In this document: positions 15,597 through 22,571 of the stretch, one piece after another
Layout of the letters: each line of letters starts with the position of its first letter
How positions within the stretch are numbered: the stretch's first letter is position 1
Assembly: GCA_025350105.1 (NCBI GenBank)
Contig: JANXYJ010000091.1
Coordinates: 1-32,556 of the forward strand
DNA from: Terriglobia bacterium
Lineage (GTDB): Bacteria; Acidobacteriota; Terriglobia; Bryobacterales; Bryobacteraceae
Direction of reading: 5' to 3'
DNA length: 32,556 nucleotides
The notes under the pieces: model-generated
Seen by the model: only the letters and a program-made list of their open reading frames with translations
Told to the model about the DNA's origin: nothing
Databases searched by the model: none
Translations under genes and position numbers: made by a program

Positions 15597-16025
15597 TCAG
15601 CGAATCGCCACGTTGTGTGCCGCCGCCGCGCCCAGGCCTCCGGCAATGGCAACATTCATCCAGCCGAATGTTTTGTACAATTTCGGGTTGTGATGCAGTG
15701 CCCAGCGCTGAATCACGAAGGACGTCCCCAGCAATCCGGCTTTGATGGCCAGTGACCCAGCGCCAAAATTCCCGCCGGACTTTGCCAGCAGCGGATTCCC
15801 TTCGCTTTGGTTCCAACTGGAAAACGTATCCGCCCCGTTGGCGGCGAACACTGCCACTTGTGACCAGCGATAGAACGTCCGGCCATCGACGGGCTGATAC
15901 TTTGTTTCGGGAAACTGTACCGCGTGGCCCAGCGCAGCCGAGGCCGCGGCAGACGGCGAAACAAACGCCGGCGATTGCGCCATTAGCGGCAATGCCAATA
16001 TCAAGAGAAGCAACCCGATTTTCAT
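15597..16025 (-). CDS. Small exported protein of unknown function
   Basis: A 142-residue protein. The start at 16025 is decided by a strong ribosome-binding site on the minus strand (GGTAGGAGG, about 5 nt before ATG) and gives a clean signal peptide MKIGLLLLILALPLMAQ. The mature part contains TFYRWSQVAVFAANGADTFSSWNQ and a stretch of Gly/Ala-rich segments (FGAGSLAIKAGLLGTSFVIQ, MNVAIAGGLGAAAAHN) that may be two membrane-embedded or amphipathic helices. I do not recognise a named family. It converges with the amidohydrolase gene and is divergent from the membrane protein at 16191, sharing a 165-bp intergenic region with repeated AATCAT motifs. Confidence 0.75.
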   Translation of the reverse strand: MKIGLLLLILALPLMAQSPAFVSPSAAASAALGHAVQFPETKYQPVDGRTFYRWSQVAVFAANGADTFSSWNQSEGNPLLAKSGGNFGAGSLAIKAGLLGTSFVIQRWALHHNPKLYKTFGWMNVAIAGGLGAAAAHNVAIR

Positions 16026-16104
16026 CACGCCTCCTACCATTACAGGAAGCTCATCGCACCGAAGCTCCGCCGTGATAGCGAATCATCAGTGGGAGTTTTC
16101 CGCA

Positions 16105-16167
16105 AATCATTTCTCTTACGGGTCTTCTAAGGAAAAGGTACTAATCACGCGCGCTAATCATTTCCCT
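16105..16167. promoter_or_regulatory. Direct repeats AATCATTTC(T/C)CT in a divergent intergenic region
   Basis: AATCATTTCTCT (16105-16116) and AATCATTTCCCT (16156-16167) are 11/12 identical and 51 bp apart. Two further AATCA(T/C) copies lie at 16081 and 16143. All are in the region between divergent genes 15597-16025 and 16191-16841, where a regulator could bind. No promoter of good quality was found with them. Confidence 0.4.
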
Positions 16168-16190
16168 GAGTTCCTCCGATCTATTTGCAC

Positions 16191-16841
16191 ATGAACACGG
16201 CGAATGTGTACCGGGCAAACACGGTTGAAATGACCTACCGCATGGAATCCGGCGGAGATGTGCAGGCCGCACTCTGCGCCGCCAACGGCTTCACGGTGGA
16301 AGAAATGACGGAGAACCGCCTGGGCCGCATCGCTCCCACGCAGGTTCCACGCCTGATCGCCGCCGCGTCTCAGCCGTTCATCAAAGCCTTGATGGTCGTC
16401 GGCGGGTGGCTGATTTTCCTGATGATCATTTACACTTTTATTCCAAGTTGGCTGCTGATGATCCTTCGCAGAATAGTCCCGATCCTCGGCTTCAGCGGAC
16501 TTGCCATCACGCTCAGCGTGGGTGTCGCTCTGCTGTGCGGCTTCTTTAAATCCGCATGGACTTTCGCTTGTCTCGCTCTGGATCTGAACGGGGGCACGCC
16601 CGTCTGCGTCGAGGCCCGCGTCAGCACCAGCATGTCCACCGAAGAGGGCAAAGGAATGGACAGACTGCACGGCGATCGCGACGAAAGCCATTTCTATGTC
16701 GTGTCCAATATCTATGTGCCCGTCACTCGCGGCGGCTACGAGGCATTTCGCGAATATTCCGGTTCCACCTGCAAAGTGTATATGACGCAGCGCAGCCAGT
16801 TGCTGCTTGCGATTGAACCAACCAAGTTGAAACGGGCGTAA
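16191..16841 (+). CDS. Membrane protein of unknown function
   Basis: A 216-residue protein with two clear transmembrane helices (about residues 65-83, ALMVVGGWLIFLMIIYTF, and 95-118, IVPILGFSGLAITLSVGVALLCGF). The N-terminal 60 residues and the C-terminal 90 residues are soluble; the latter has several beta-strand-like stretches (SHFYVVSNIYVPVTRGGYEAF, CKVYMTQRSQLLLAIEP) and might form a small domain. Start ATG 16191 is used; a TTG two codons earlier is also possible. No family was recognised. The gene is followed by the VOC gene, which has its own promoter. Confidence 0.7.
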   Translation: MNTANVYRANTVEMTYRMESGGDVQAALCAANGFTVEEMTENRLGRIAPTQVPRLIAAASQPFIKALMVVGGWLIFLMIIYTFIPSWLLMILRRIVPILGFSGLAITLSVGVALLCGFFKSAWTFACLALDLNGGTPVCVEARVSTSMSTEEGKGMDRLHGDRDESHFYVVSNIYVPVTRGGYEAFREYSGSTCKVYMTQRSQLLLAIEPTKLKRA

Positions 16842-16848
16842 ATTTCCC

Positions 16849-16877
16849 TTGCAATGGCCGCGCGGCCAGTGTATAAA
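16849..16877 (+). promoter_or_regulatory. Sigma-70-type promoter of the VOC gene, probably leaderless
   Basis: TTGCAA (16849-16854), a 17-bp spacer and TATAAA (16872-16877). Transcription would start near 16884, about two bases before the ATG at 16886, so the message would have no leader. Confidence 0.6.
16855..16868. promoter_or_regulatory. Perfect 14-bp palindrome inside the promoter spacer
   Basis: TGGCCGCGCGGCCA reads the same on both strands and fills most of the spacer between -35 and -10. A dimeric repressor or a MerR-like activator could bind here. Because it also lies shortly after the stop of the previous gene it could form a hairpin, but no T run follows. Confidence 0.5.
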
Positions 16878-16885
16878 CTTGCAGT

Positions 16886-17278
16886 ATGAATCGTGTCGTA
16901 CACTTTGAAATTCACGCCAAGGATCTTGACGCCGCCCAGAAATTTTATGGCGGCATTTTTGGTTGGACCATAACCGACCTGGGGCCGCAAATGGGCAACT
17001 ATCGCATGGTGTCCACCGGCACTGACGAACCCGGAGCCAAATGGCCCGGCATCAGCGGCGGCATGATGGTGCGCCAAGGCCCGCCGCCTGTTGGCGGCGA
17101 ACCGGTGAATGCGTTTGTCTGCACGATTTCCGTCGATAACCTCGACATCTACATCGACAAGGTGAAAGCCGCCGGCGGGACGACTGCATTGGACAAAATG
17201 CAGGTGCCTGGGGTGGGTTGGCTGACATATGTGAAGGATCCGGAAGGTAATCTGTTCGGGATGTTGCAGCCGGATTAA
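16886..17278 (+). CDS. VOC-family (glyoxalase/bleomycin-resistance-like) protein
   Basis: A 130-residue single-chain vicinal-oxygen-chelate protein made of two beta-alpha-beta-beta-beta halves. The first half opens VVHFEIHAKDLDAAQKFYGGIFGW, the common start of this family, with H6 and E8 near the metal-site position. The second half has FVCTISVDNLDIYIDKVKAAGG and ends WLTYVKDPEGNLFGMLQPD, where the PEGN motif holds the last metal ligand in related proteins. It most resembles the PhnB/glyoxalase-like single-domain group; the substrate is unknown. The promoter just upstream suggests independent and possibly repressed expression. Confidence 0.88.
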   Translation: MNRVVHFEIHAKDLDAAQKFYGGIFGWTITDLGPQMGNYRMVSTGTDEPGAKWPGISGGMMVRQGPPPVGGEPVNAFVCTISVDNLDIYIDKVKAAGGTTALDKMQVPGVGWLTYVKDPEGNLFGMLQPD

Positions 17279-17301
17279 CCTAGTCGCGGTAAACTGGAGT
17301 C

Positions 17302-17526
17302 ATGGCAACACAGCCTGAGGACAGCATCGACGAACCCCGTCTGGATCGCACGAAATTGTCCGTCGTGCCTCTGACCGAGCCCGACGATTCACTTCAATAT
17401 TGGCTGTCCCGTCCAGTGATCGAGCGATTGCAAGCGCTGGAACGCCTGCGAAGGACATTCTATGGTGATCGCGCTAGCGAACGACTTCAAAAAGTTCTTG
17501 AATTCGTTAAGCTTGAACCGCGTTGA
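17302..17526 (+). CDS. Small protein of a nucleotidyltransferase-associated module (antitoxin-like)
   Basis: A 74-residue protein with LTEPDDSLQYWLSRPVIERL, then ALERLRRTFYGDRASERLQK and VLEFVKLEPR. This pattern, DPDD..YWLSR...ERL..LE.LR...YG....RLQRVLE, recurs in short proteins encoded directly before a nucleotidyltransferase in many bacteria. Such pairs look like toxin-antitoxin modules of the AbiE or MNT type, but for this subfamily that is an inference. The 3' end overlaps a broken nucleotidyltransferase reading frame by 65 bp, so the module has lost its enzyme. The gene itself is full length and may be a stranded remnant. Confidence 0.65.
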   Translation: MATQPEDSIDEPRLDRTKLSVVPLTEPDDSLQYWLSRPVIERLQALERLRRTFYGDRASERLQKVLEFVKLEPR

Positions 17527-17602
17527 GTATTTGTTGATTGGCGGGTACGCAGCGCCCTGTAAGATAATAGGATCGTGCAATCCCACGTCTTCCGTGTCGT
17601 GA
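17462..17602 (+). pseudogene. Remnant of a nucleotidyltransferase gene (N-terminal fragment)
   Basis: Read from ATG 17462, in another frame than the gene it overlaps, the DNA encodes LANDFKKFLNSLNLNRVEYL then LIGGYAA. That is the typical N-terminal stretch of nucleotidyltransferases of the AbiEii/DUF6036 kind (DFxxFLxxLNxxxVxYLLIGGYAV), normally followed by HG and the catalytic DxD. Here the match stops after GGYAA at about 17554; the frame runs on as PCKIIGSC and ends at TGA 17600-17602, already inside hicB. The catalytic part is missing, so a deletion removed about 85% of the gene. The placing just behind and overlapping the 17302 gene matches the intact two-gene modules. Confidence 0.6.
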
Positions 17603-17829
17603 TCGAAGAGGACCGTTTCGAAGACGGTTCTCCCGCCTATCACGCCTCTTGCCCCGCGCTCAAAGGGTGTCACACGTGGGGGCATTCGCCTGAAGAGGCA
17701 CTCGCCAATATCCGGGAAGCGGCTGAGCTTTACGTAGAGGACTTGATTGATGCGGGTGATCCAATACCCGGCGACGCCTCGGATGGCACCATCGTGATTC
17801 CAGCACCCGCGGTAGTTGTTAGCCACTAG
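17575..17829 (+). CDS. hicB: HicB-family antitoxin
   Basis: An 84-residue protein beginning with GTG. Residues 3-55 have the HicB fold: VFRVVIEEDRFEDGSPAYHA then SCPALKGCHTWGHSPEEALA, followed by NIREAAELYVEDLID, the standard pattern in which an inactive RNase-H-like fold binds and blocks HicA. The short tail (GDPIPGDASDGTIVIPA) has no ribbon-helix-helix or HTH DNA-binding domain, so autoregulation would need another partner. The toxin gene begins 3 bp after the stop, so the two are surely co-transcribed. The order antitoxin then toxin is the reverse of classic hicAB, though common in this subgroup. The start lies inside the broken nucleotidyltransferase frame. Confidence 0.85.
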   Translation: MQSHVFRVVIEEDRFEDGSPAYHASCPALKGCHTWGHSPEEALANIREAAELYVEDLIDAGDPIPGDASDGTIVIPAPAVVVSH

Positions 17830-17832
17830 AAT

Positions 17833-18066
17833 ATGCTCCGGCGCACAATCACGGCGCGGGAGTTAGTCTCCGCGCTAACGAGAGATGGCTTCGCCCTGCA
17901 GCGTGTCCGAGGCAGCCATCGGATGTATCGAAAACCTAATGGACTCCGCGTCGTCGTCGCATATCATGGTCTCGGCCAAACATTTCCTATCGGGACTCTA
18001 CGCGCCATGGTGGAGAGCGCTGGCTGGAACGATAAGGATTTGGTGCGCCTGGCGCTGGATGACTGA
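17833..18066 (+). CDS. hicA: HicA-family mRNA interferase toxin
   Basis: A 77-residue double-stranded-RNA-binding-like fold toxin that cleaves mRNA when freed of HicB. It shows ITARELVSALTRDGFALQRV, then RGSHRMYRKPNGLRVVVAYH, with the catalytic histidine H29 in the GSH motif, then FPIGTLRAMVESAGW. Length and all motifs are complete, so the toxin looks functional. The gene begins 3 bp after hicB. Together they form a type II toxin-antitoxin module in an accessory patch that also holds remains of another module. Confidence 0.88.
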   Translation: MLRRTITARELVSALTRDGFALQRVRGSHRMYRKPNGLRVVVAYHGLGQTFPIGTLRAMVESAGWNDKDLVRLALDD

Positions 18067-18184
18067 GCACGTCACTTAGCCGGTCCCTGCGGCGATAGGG
18101 AGTTGACGATCAAGTCTATTCCTTGGTTCATATAATGGGCGGCTCTGCTGTGGATTTCTTGCTCTTGAGGTTCACAATTGAGGC

Positions 18185-18718
18185 ATGCCCACCGATTTTC
18201 TAAAGACTCTCCTTACCGTTGCTGTTAGTTTTCTCGCTGGACTACTTGCTGAACCGCTGCGGTTGCTAATAACCGAAACGATGAAGCGAAAGCAGATACG
18301 GAGCGCTCTCTATCGCGACGCCGTCTCGCACTATTGCGACCTGATAGGAATCGTGTATTCAACACGGAACGCCGAGATCGATGGCTCAACCTCGCTGGCA
18401 ATTAACCGTCGCTATCTTCTGGATAACTTGTTCGAGCACTACGACTCCACCGATCCTGCTAACCTTCGCCGATTGAGAGAATTTCGTGAACTCAAAAATT
18501 ACTTCAGCCATCTCAGTCGTCTTAGGAATATCGAATTCCCTTCCCGCCTTGATTACGAGCAATATATGCGCGATGTTCTGAACGTTTTCGACTTCTACGT
18601 AAGAAACGGCAGGCATTCCCGTTGGAAGGCTTACCGCAGCGGTGGAAGACGCCTACTAAAACATTGGCGCAATAAGAAGGCTACGTACTCGCCAGAAGGC
18701 TTTACAGAGTTACTTTGA
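18185..18718 (+). CDS. Membrane-anchored protein of unknown function
   Basis: A 177-residue protein with one N-terminal transmembrane helix (about residues 9-29, LTVAVSFLAGLLAEPLRLLI) followed by a charged cytoplasmic part that is mostly helical (KRKQIRSALYRDAVSHYCDL, LRRLREFRELKNYFSHLSRL). Similar orphan proteins, TM helix then K/R-Q-x-R-x-A-L-Y-R, occur widely next to mobile and defence genes, but no activity is known. The codon choice is less GC-rich than in neighbouring core genes. A perfect TATAAT (18131-18136) lies upstream; the only good -35 (TTGACG, 18103) is 22 bp away, too far for a standard promoter. It converges with acs, with 5 bp between the stops. Confidence 0.65.
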   Translation: MPTDFLKTLLTVAVSFLAGLLAEPLRLLITETMKRKQIRSALYRDAVSHYCDLIGIVYSTRNAEIDGSTSLAINRRYLLDNLFEHYDSTDPANLRRLREFRELKNYFSHLSRLRNIEFPSRLDYEQYMRDVLNVFDFYVRNGRHSRWKAYRSGGRRLLKHWRNKKATYSPEGFTELL

Positions 18719-18723
18719 AGCCC

Positions 18724-20694
18724 TCAATCCTCATCCGTCTGCGCCGCCAGATTCGCGATCACGCTCAAATCTTCGAGCGTAGTCACATCGCCGCTGACAG
18801 TATTGGATGACACAATCTCTCGTAACAGCCGCCGCATGATTTTGCCGCTTCTCGTTTTCGGCAGCGCGTCGGTGAAGCGGATTTCTTCGGGGCGTGCGAA
18901 GGCTCCAATTTCGTGCGCCACCCATTGGCGTAATTCTTTGCCCAGCTTTTCGTGTTCGCTGGCATGACCTTTTTTGAGAGTCACGAAACAACACACGGCT
19001 TGGCCCGTGATCTCATGCGGCTTGCCGACCACAGCGGCCTCTGCCACAAACGGATGTTTCACCAGCGCCGATTCCACTTCCATGGTGCTCAGCCGATGTC
19101 CGCTGACGTTCATCACATCGTCGACGCGGCCCAAAATCCAGTAATAGCCGTCGGAATCACAGCGCGCGGCGTCGCCGGTGAAATACGCACCCGGCACCTT
19201 GGTCCAATATTGTTCTTTGAAACGCTCCGGATCGCCCCAAATATTGCGAATCATGCCCGGCCAGGGCCGGCGCAAAATCAGAAATCCTTCGCGCCCTGGT
19301 TCCACCGGATAGCCATGAAAGTCGACAATATCGGGAATCACACCGGGCATGGGAAGTGTTCCGGAGCCAGGTTTCAACGGCACCGCGCCCGGCATGGGCG
19401 CAATCAACATGCCGCCGGTTTCGGTTTGCCACCAGGTGTCGACAATGGGGCAGCGGCCTTTGCCGATCACGCGGTAATACCATTCCCACGCCGCGGGGTT
19501 GATGGGCTCACCCACCGATCCCAATAAGCGCAAACTCGAAAGATCGTGCGCTTCCGGCCACTGGTCCCCTTGCCGAATCAGAGCCCGAATGGCCGTGGGC
19601 GAAGTATAAAACGTATTCACGCGGTGCCGTGCAATGATTTTCCAGAAGCGATCAAACTGCGGATAATCCGGCGCGCCTTCATACATCAACGTGGTCGCGC
19701 CGGCGGAGAGCGGCCCGTAAACCACGTAACTGTGGCCCGTCACCCAACCGATGTCCGCCGAACACCAAAACGTGTCTGAATCCTTCAGATCGAAAACCCA
19801 CTTCATGGTGGCGGTGACGTGCGTTAAGTAACCGCCAGTCATGTGCAGAATGCCTTTGGGTTTGCCCGTCGTGCCGGACGTATACAGAACATACAGGGGA
19901 TGTTCGCTGTCCAGTTCCACCGCCGGACAGAAGTCCGCGCTATCGGGTAAAGCGGCGTCCAGTTCATGCCACCAACTGTCGCGGCCAGAGGTCATGCTTA
20001 CGTTGGACCCGGTGCGTTTATAGACGATCACGTCTTTGATGGTCGGGCACTCGCCGGCTGCCAGTGCTTCGTCCACCGCAGGTTTCAGCGCCACTTCTTT
20101 GCCACGGCGATAACCGCCGTCGCATGTGATCACGACGCTTGCTCCCAGATCCTGGATACGCGCCTTCAGTGCCTCCGCCGAAAATCCCCCGAAGACCACG
20201 CTGTGAGTGATGCCCAAGCGCGCGCACGCCAACATGGCCACGGCCAGTTCCGGCACCATGGGCATATAGATGATGCTTCGGTCGCCCGCCTTTAATCCGC
20301 GGGCTTTCAGCACGTTCGCAAAACGGCAGACCAACCTCAATAATTCCTGATAGGTGATGTGGCGATGTTCGCCCGGTTCGCCTTCCCACAGAATGGCAAT
20401 CTTGTTTTTGCGATGCGAGGCCGCGTGGCGATCCAAACAATTGTAGGAAACATTGGTTTTGGCTCCCACAAACCAATGCGCAAACGGCGGCTGCCAATCC
20501 AGCACCCGGGTCCATTTCTCGAACCAATGAATCTGTTCGCTGGCAATTTCGCCCCAGAAAGCTTCCGGGTCCTGCTCCGCGCGGCGATACAGGTCGCGAT
20601 AGCCGTCGATGCCCTGAACATGGGCATGGCGGACAAATTCAGGGCTGGGCGGGTAGACTCCGTGGGGATCTTTTTCCGTTGTACTCATCGACAT
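18724..20694 (-). CDS. acs: Acetyl-CoA synthetase (AMP-forming)
   Basis: A 656-residue acyl-adenylate enzyme, full length for Acs, that makes acetyl-CoA from acetate, ATP and CoA through acetyl-AMP. Motifs: an N-terminal Acs domain ending in [20 protein letters not shown], the P-loop [11 protein letters not shown], the acetate pocket region TWWQTETGG (with the Trp that limits the acyl chain to acetate or propionate), [22 protein letters not shown] and the C-terminal lysine K618 in [11 protein letters not shown], the site of acetylation in homologues. A propionyl-CoA synthetase is less likely given the close Acs match. It stands alone on the minus strand. The start MSMSTTEKD has two near ATG codons; either could be used. 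Confidence 0.96.
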   Translation of the reverse strand: MSMSTTEKDPHGVYPPSPEFVRHAHVQGIDGYRDLYRRAEQDPEAFWGEIASEQIHWFEKWTRVLDWQPPFAHWFVGAKTNVSYNCLDRHAASHRKNKIAILWEGEPGEHRHITYQELLRLVCRFANVLKARGLKAGDRSIIYMPMVPELAVAMLACARLGITHSVVFGGFSAEALKARIQDLGASVVITCDGGYRRGKEVALKPAVDEALAAGECPTIKDVIVYKRTGSNVSMTSGRDSWWHELDAALPDSADFCPAVELDSEHPLYVLYTSGTTGKPKGILHMTGGYLTHVTATMKWVFDLKDSDTFWCSADIGWVTGHSYVVYGPLSAGATTLMYEGAPDYPQFDRFWKIIARHRVNTFYTSPTAIRALIRQGDQWPEAHDLSSLRLLGSVGEPINPAAWEWYYRVIGKGRCPIVDTWWQTETGGMLIAPMPGAVPLKPGSGTLPMPGVIPDIVDFHGYPVEPGREGFLILRRPWPGMIRNIWGDPERFKEQYWTKVPGAYFTGDAARCDSDGYYWILGRVDDVMNVSGHRLSTMEVESALVKHPFVAEAAVVGKPHEITGQAVCCFVTLKKGHASEHEKLGKELRQWVAHEIGAFARPEEIRFTDALPKTRSGKIMRRLLREIVSSNTVSGDVTTLEDLSVIANLAAQTDED

Positions 20695-20737
20695 TGACTC
20701 ACGACACGGATTGTAGCAAACGGGCGGTCCGATGAGC

Positions 20738-21532
20738 TTAGCGGGCGACTTTTTTGTTGAACCATCTGCGCTTCACATCCGGCCAGAATTCCTTCAGCAC
20801 GTTGGAAAACGCATCCGTGCCCACCGCCACCAGAAGTTTACTGACATTCGCGGAGGCAGTTCGCGTGTCTTCGCCATAGTACAGATTGGAGATGGCCGCG
20901 GAGCTGGCGTTCCCCAGCCATTCCGAGTAGTTGAAATCCCACGTACCTTTGTCCGTACGGCCAATAATGACGCGGGTGGCGGCGTAGCCCAGACGGCCCC
21001 ATTTGCGGCCTTCGCCTTTACGGAAATAACGCGTGTCTTCATGCAGCAGCACCGGAAACACTCCTTCGGTCAAAACGTTCCCAATGGATTGGTCCGCAAT
21101 CGCGGCGCCGTAGCGCTTGGCGTATCCCTTCACGCCTTGCCCATAGGAGGGCGTCTGATCCTCCAATTGATACAACCCTGCGAAAACCGCGCCAATGTAA
21201 AACACCGGATAGTCGAAGGAATCTTTCGACGCGATATAGAACTTCCGCCGTGAACTGATCGGCGCAAAGGGGATGGACCCATCCACTGTCCGGTAATTCG
21301 GCAGCACACCGAAAATGCGTTTGTCTTGCGGAATTGCTTCAGGACCCGCCGCGGGAACTGGTGCTGCCGCGGGTTCAACTGCGGAGGGTTGCGGCTGAGC
21401 CGATGTTGGCACAGCCGGCGCCGTTGCGTCTTGCGCGCGAAGTGTACCGGCCATGGCAACAACCAACACCAAGCGTCTTGTGAAAATGAACAGGGAATTG
21501 GCCACTCCCCTATTACTACGCACACTCCGCAC
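20738..21532 (-). CDS. Conserved exported protein (acidobacterial type)
   Basis: A protein of up to 264 residues, exported. A GTG at 21532 opens the frame, but a GTG or ATG further in (before [21 protein letters not shown]) is as likely; all keep the hydrophobic segment that ends in RAQ. After it comes a Pro/Ala/Gln-rich linker ([20 protein letters not shown]), then [15 protein letters not shown] and a helical domain with [35 protein letters not shown] and [15 protein letters not shown] know this motif series from acidobacterial genomes as a conserved protein without function. It may sit in the envelope. It is in line with the downstream acs (44-bp gap). Confidence 0.72.
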   Translation of the reverse strand: MRSVRSNRGVANSLFIFTRRLVLVVAMAGTLRAQDATAPAVPTSAQPQPSAVEPAAAPVPAAGPEAIPQDKRIFGVLPNYRTVDGSIPFAPISSRRKFYIASKDSFDYPVFYIGAVFAGLYQLEDQTPSYGQGVKGYAKRYGAAIADQSIGNVLTEGVFPVLLHEDTRYFRKGEGRKWGRLGYAATRVIIGRTDKGTWDFNYSEWLGNASSAAISNLYYGEDTRTASANVSKLLVAVGTDAFSNVLKEFWPDVKRRWFNKKVAR

Positions 21533-21629
21533 GCGAAGTTACCACAGCTTTGGTGACCTATTGGTTTCAACGGGATGTAGTTTGTTTTACTGGATCACAG
21601 GCGCCTGGATCACTGCCCGCGCAGGCCGC

Positions 21630-22079
21630 TTACGCCGGATAACTCCCGTCTATATAGTGATGCAGGTGATGAATCTCTTCCTCTTGCCGCCGGATGGTCC
21701 AGTTCACCAGATCGCCAATCGACACTACACCGAGAACAGCGCCTTCGTCCACCACCGGCAAATAACGTACGCGGCACTCAGTCATGAACCGCATGCAATC
21801 ATCCACCGTTTGTGTTGGTGACACCGTCACCGGATGGCTGGTCATGATCTCGTGCACCGGCGTTTCTTTCGATGCTTTGCCCTGCAGAATCACTTTGCGG
21901 GCGTAATCGCGCTCCGAGAAAACCCCGCACAACTGGCTGTCTTCCACAACCAGCAGCGCGCCAATATCGCGATCGGCCATAATTTCCAAAGCGGAATAAA
22001 CGGGCGTCTCCGGGGCAACCGCACAAATGCCGATACCTTTGTGGTTCAGCACTGCGCGAACGGTGTCATCAAGTACCAT
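21630..22079 (-). CDS. Two-CBS-domain protein
   Basis: A 149-residue protein made of two CBS motifs, which pair to bind adenine nucleotides and sense energy state. CBS1 spans about residues 12-62 (ICAVAPETPVYSALEIMADR, DIGALLVVEDSQLCGVFSER, DYARKVIL) and CBS2 about 75-130 (MTSHPVTVSPTQTVDDCMRF, VRYLPVVDEGAVLGVVSIGD, LVNWTI). A GGAGG ribosome-binding site about 6 nt upstream fixes the start at 22079; the longer in-frame version has none. Stand-alone CBS pairs often regulate an unknown partner. It is upstream of, and in line with, the exported protein at 20738. Confidence 0.9.
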   Translation of the reverse strand: MVLDDTVRAVLNHKGIGICAVAPETPVYSALEIMADRDIGALLVVEDSQLCGVFSERDYARKVILQGKASKETPVHEIMTSHPVTVSPTQTVDDCMRFMTECRVRYLPVVDEGAVLGVVSIGDLVNWTIRRQEEEIHHLHHYIDGSYPA

Positions 22080-22207
22080 GAGTAACCTCCGCAAGCATCA
22101 TACTGCCGGGGGCGGGTGTGTCAAGGGGGGCTGGATGAGAAATCTGCCCGTCAAGATTCGCGGTTAAGATTTGTGAAGATCGTGGACACACCGTCAGCTT
22201 CCAAGTC

Positions 22208-22474
22208 ATGCGCATCAGCATGGAAGACCACGTGAATGATTCCCATCGCGTGGTGCTCACCATGCGGGATAAGCTGCACGTCACCGCGTTCGCCTTCATC
22301 ATAGTTTCTCTAGTTGGTTTCTCTGGTTGGTTTCTCTGGGCGGAGTCCACTTCTTCGCTCATGCTTTTTGAAAAGGGCAAAGAAGCGCTGTCCCGGCGCG
22401 TCGAACCCATTGCGTTTTTCATCACCTTGCCGCTGTATCTGGCCATCACCGCGTTGGTCGTACTAGGGGGCTAA
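22208..22474 (+). CDS. Small two-TM membrane protein, unknown
   Basis: An 88-residue open frame with two hydrophobic segments (about residues 28-46 and 67-86) separated by a charged loop (EKGKEALSRRVEP). The start could be at 22208 or at the in-frame ATG 22220; no clear ribosome-binding site helps. The first TM region is encoded by a short internal repeat, GTTTCTCT at 13-bp spacing three times (about 22304-22338), which might mean recent slippage. No family recognised; it may be a real small membrane protein because the hydrophobic pattern is clean, but evidence is limited. Confidence 0.5.
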   Translation: MRISMEDHVNDSHRVVLTMRDKLHVTAFAFIIVSLVGFSGWFLWAESTSSLMLFEKGKEALSRRVEPIAFFITLPLYLAITALVVLGG

Positions 22475-22525
22475 GTGATAGCGACACGCGACCGGGATTG
22501 CCGGCAAAAATGTTATTCTAAGCGA

Positions 22526-22541
22526 GCTAGAGCACACTAGC
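22526..22541. promoter_or_regulatory. Inverted repeat upstream of the MetE-like gene
   Basis: GCTAG (22526-22530) and CTAGC (22537-22541) are separated by 6 bp, 31 bp before the start codon. A -10-like TATTCT lies at 22514-22519 without a good -35. It may be an operator or leader hairpin; weak evidence. Confidence 0.3.
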
Positions 22542-22571
22542 GAAAACGCCATCAGGAGATCGCACCATTTC

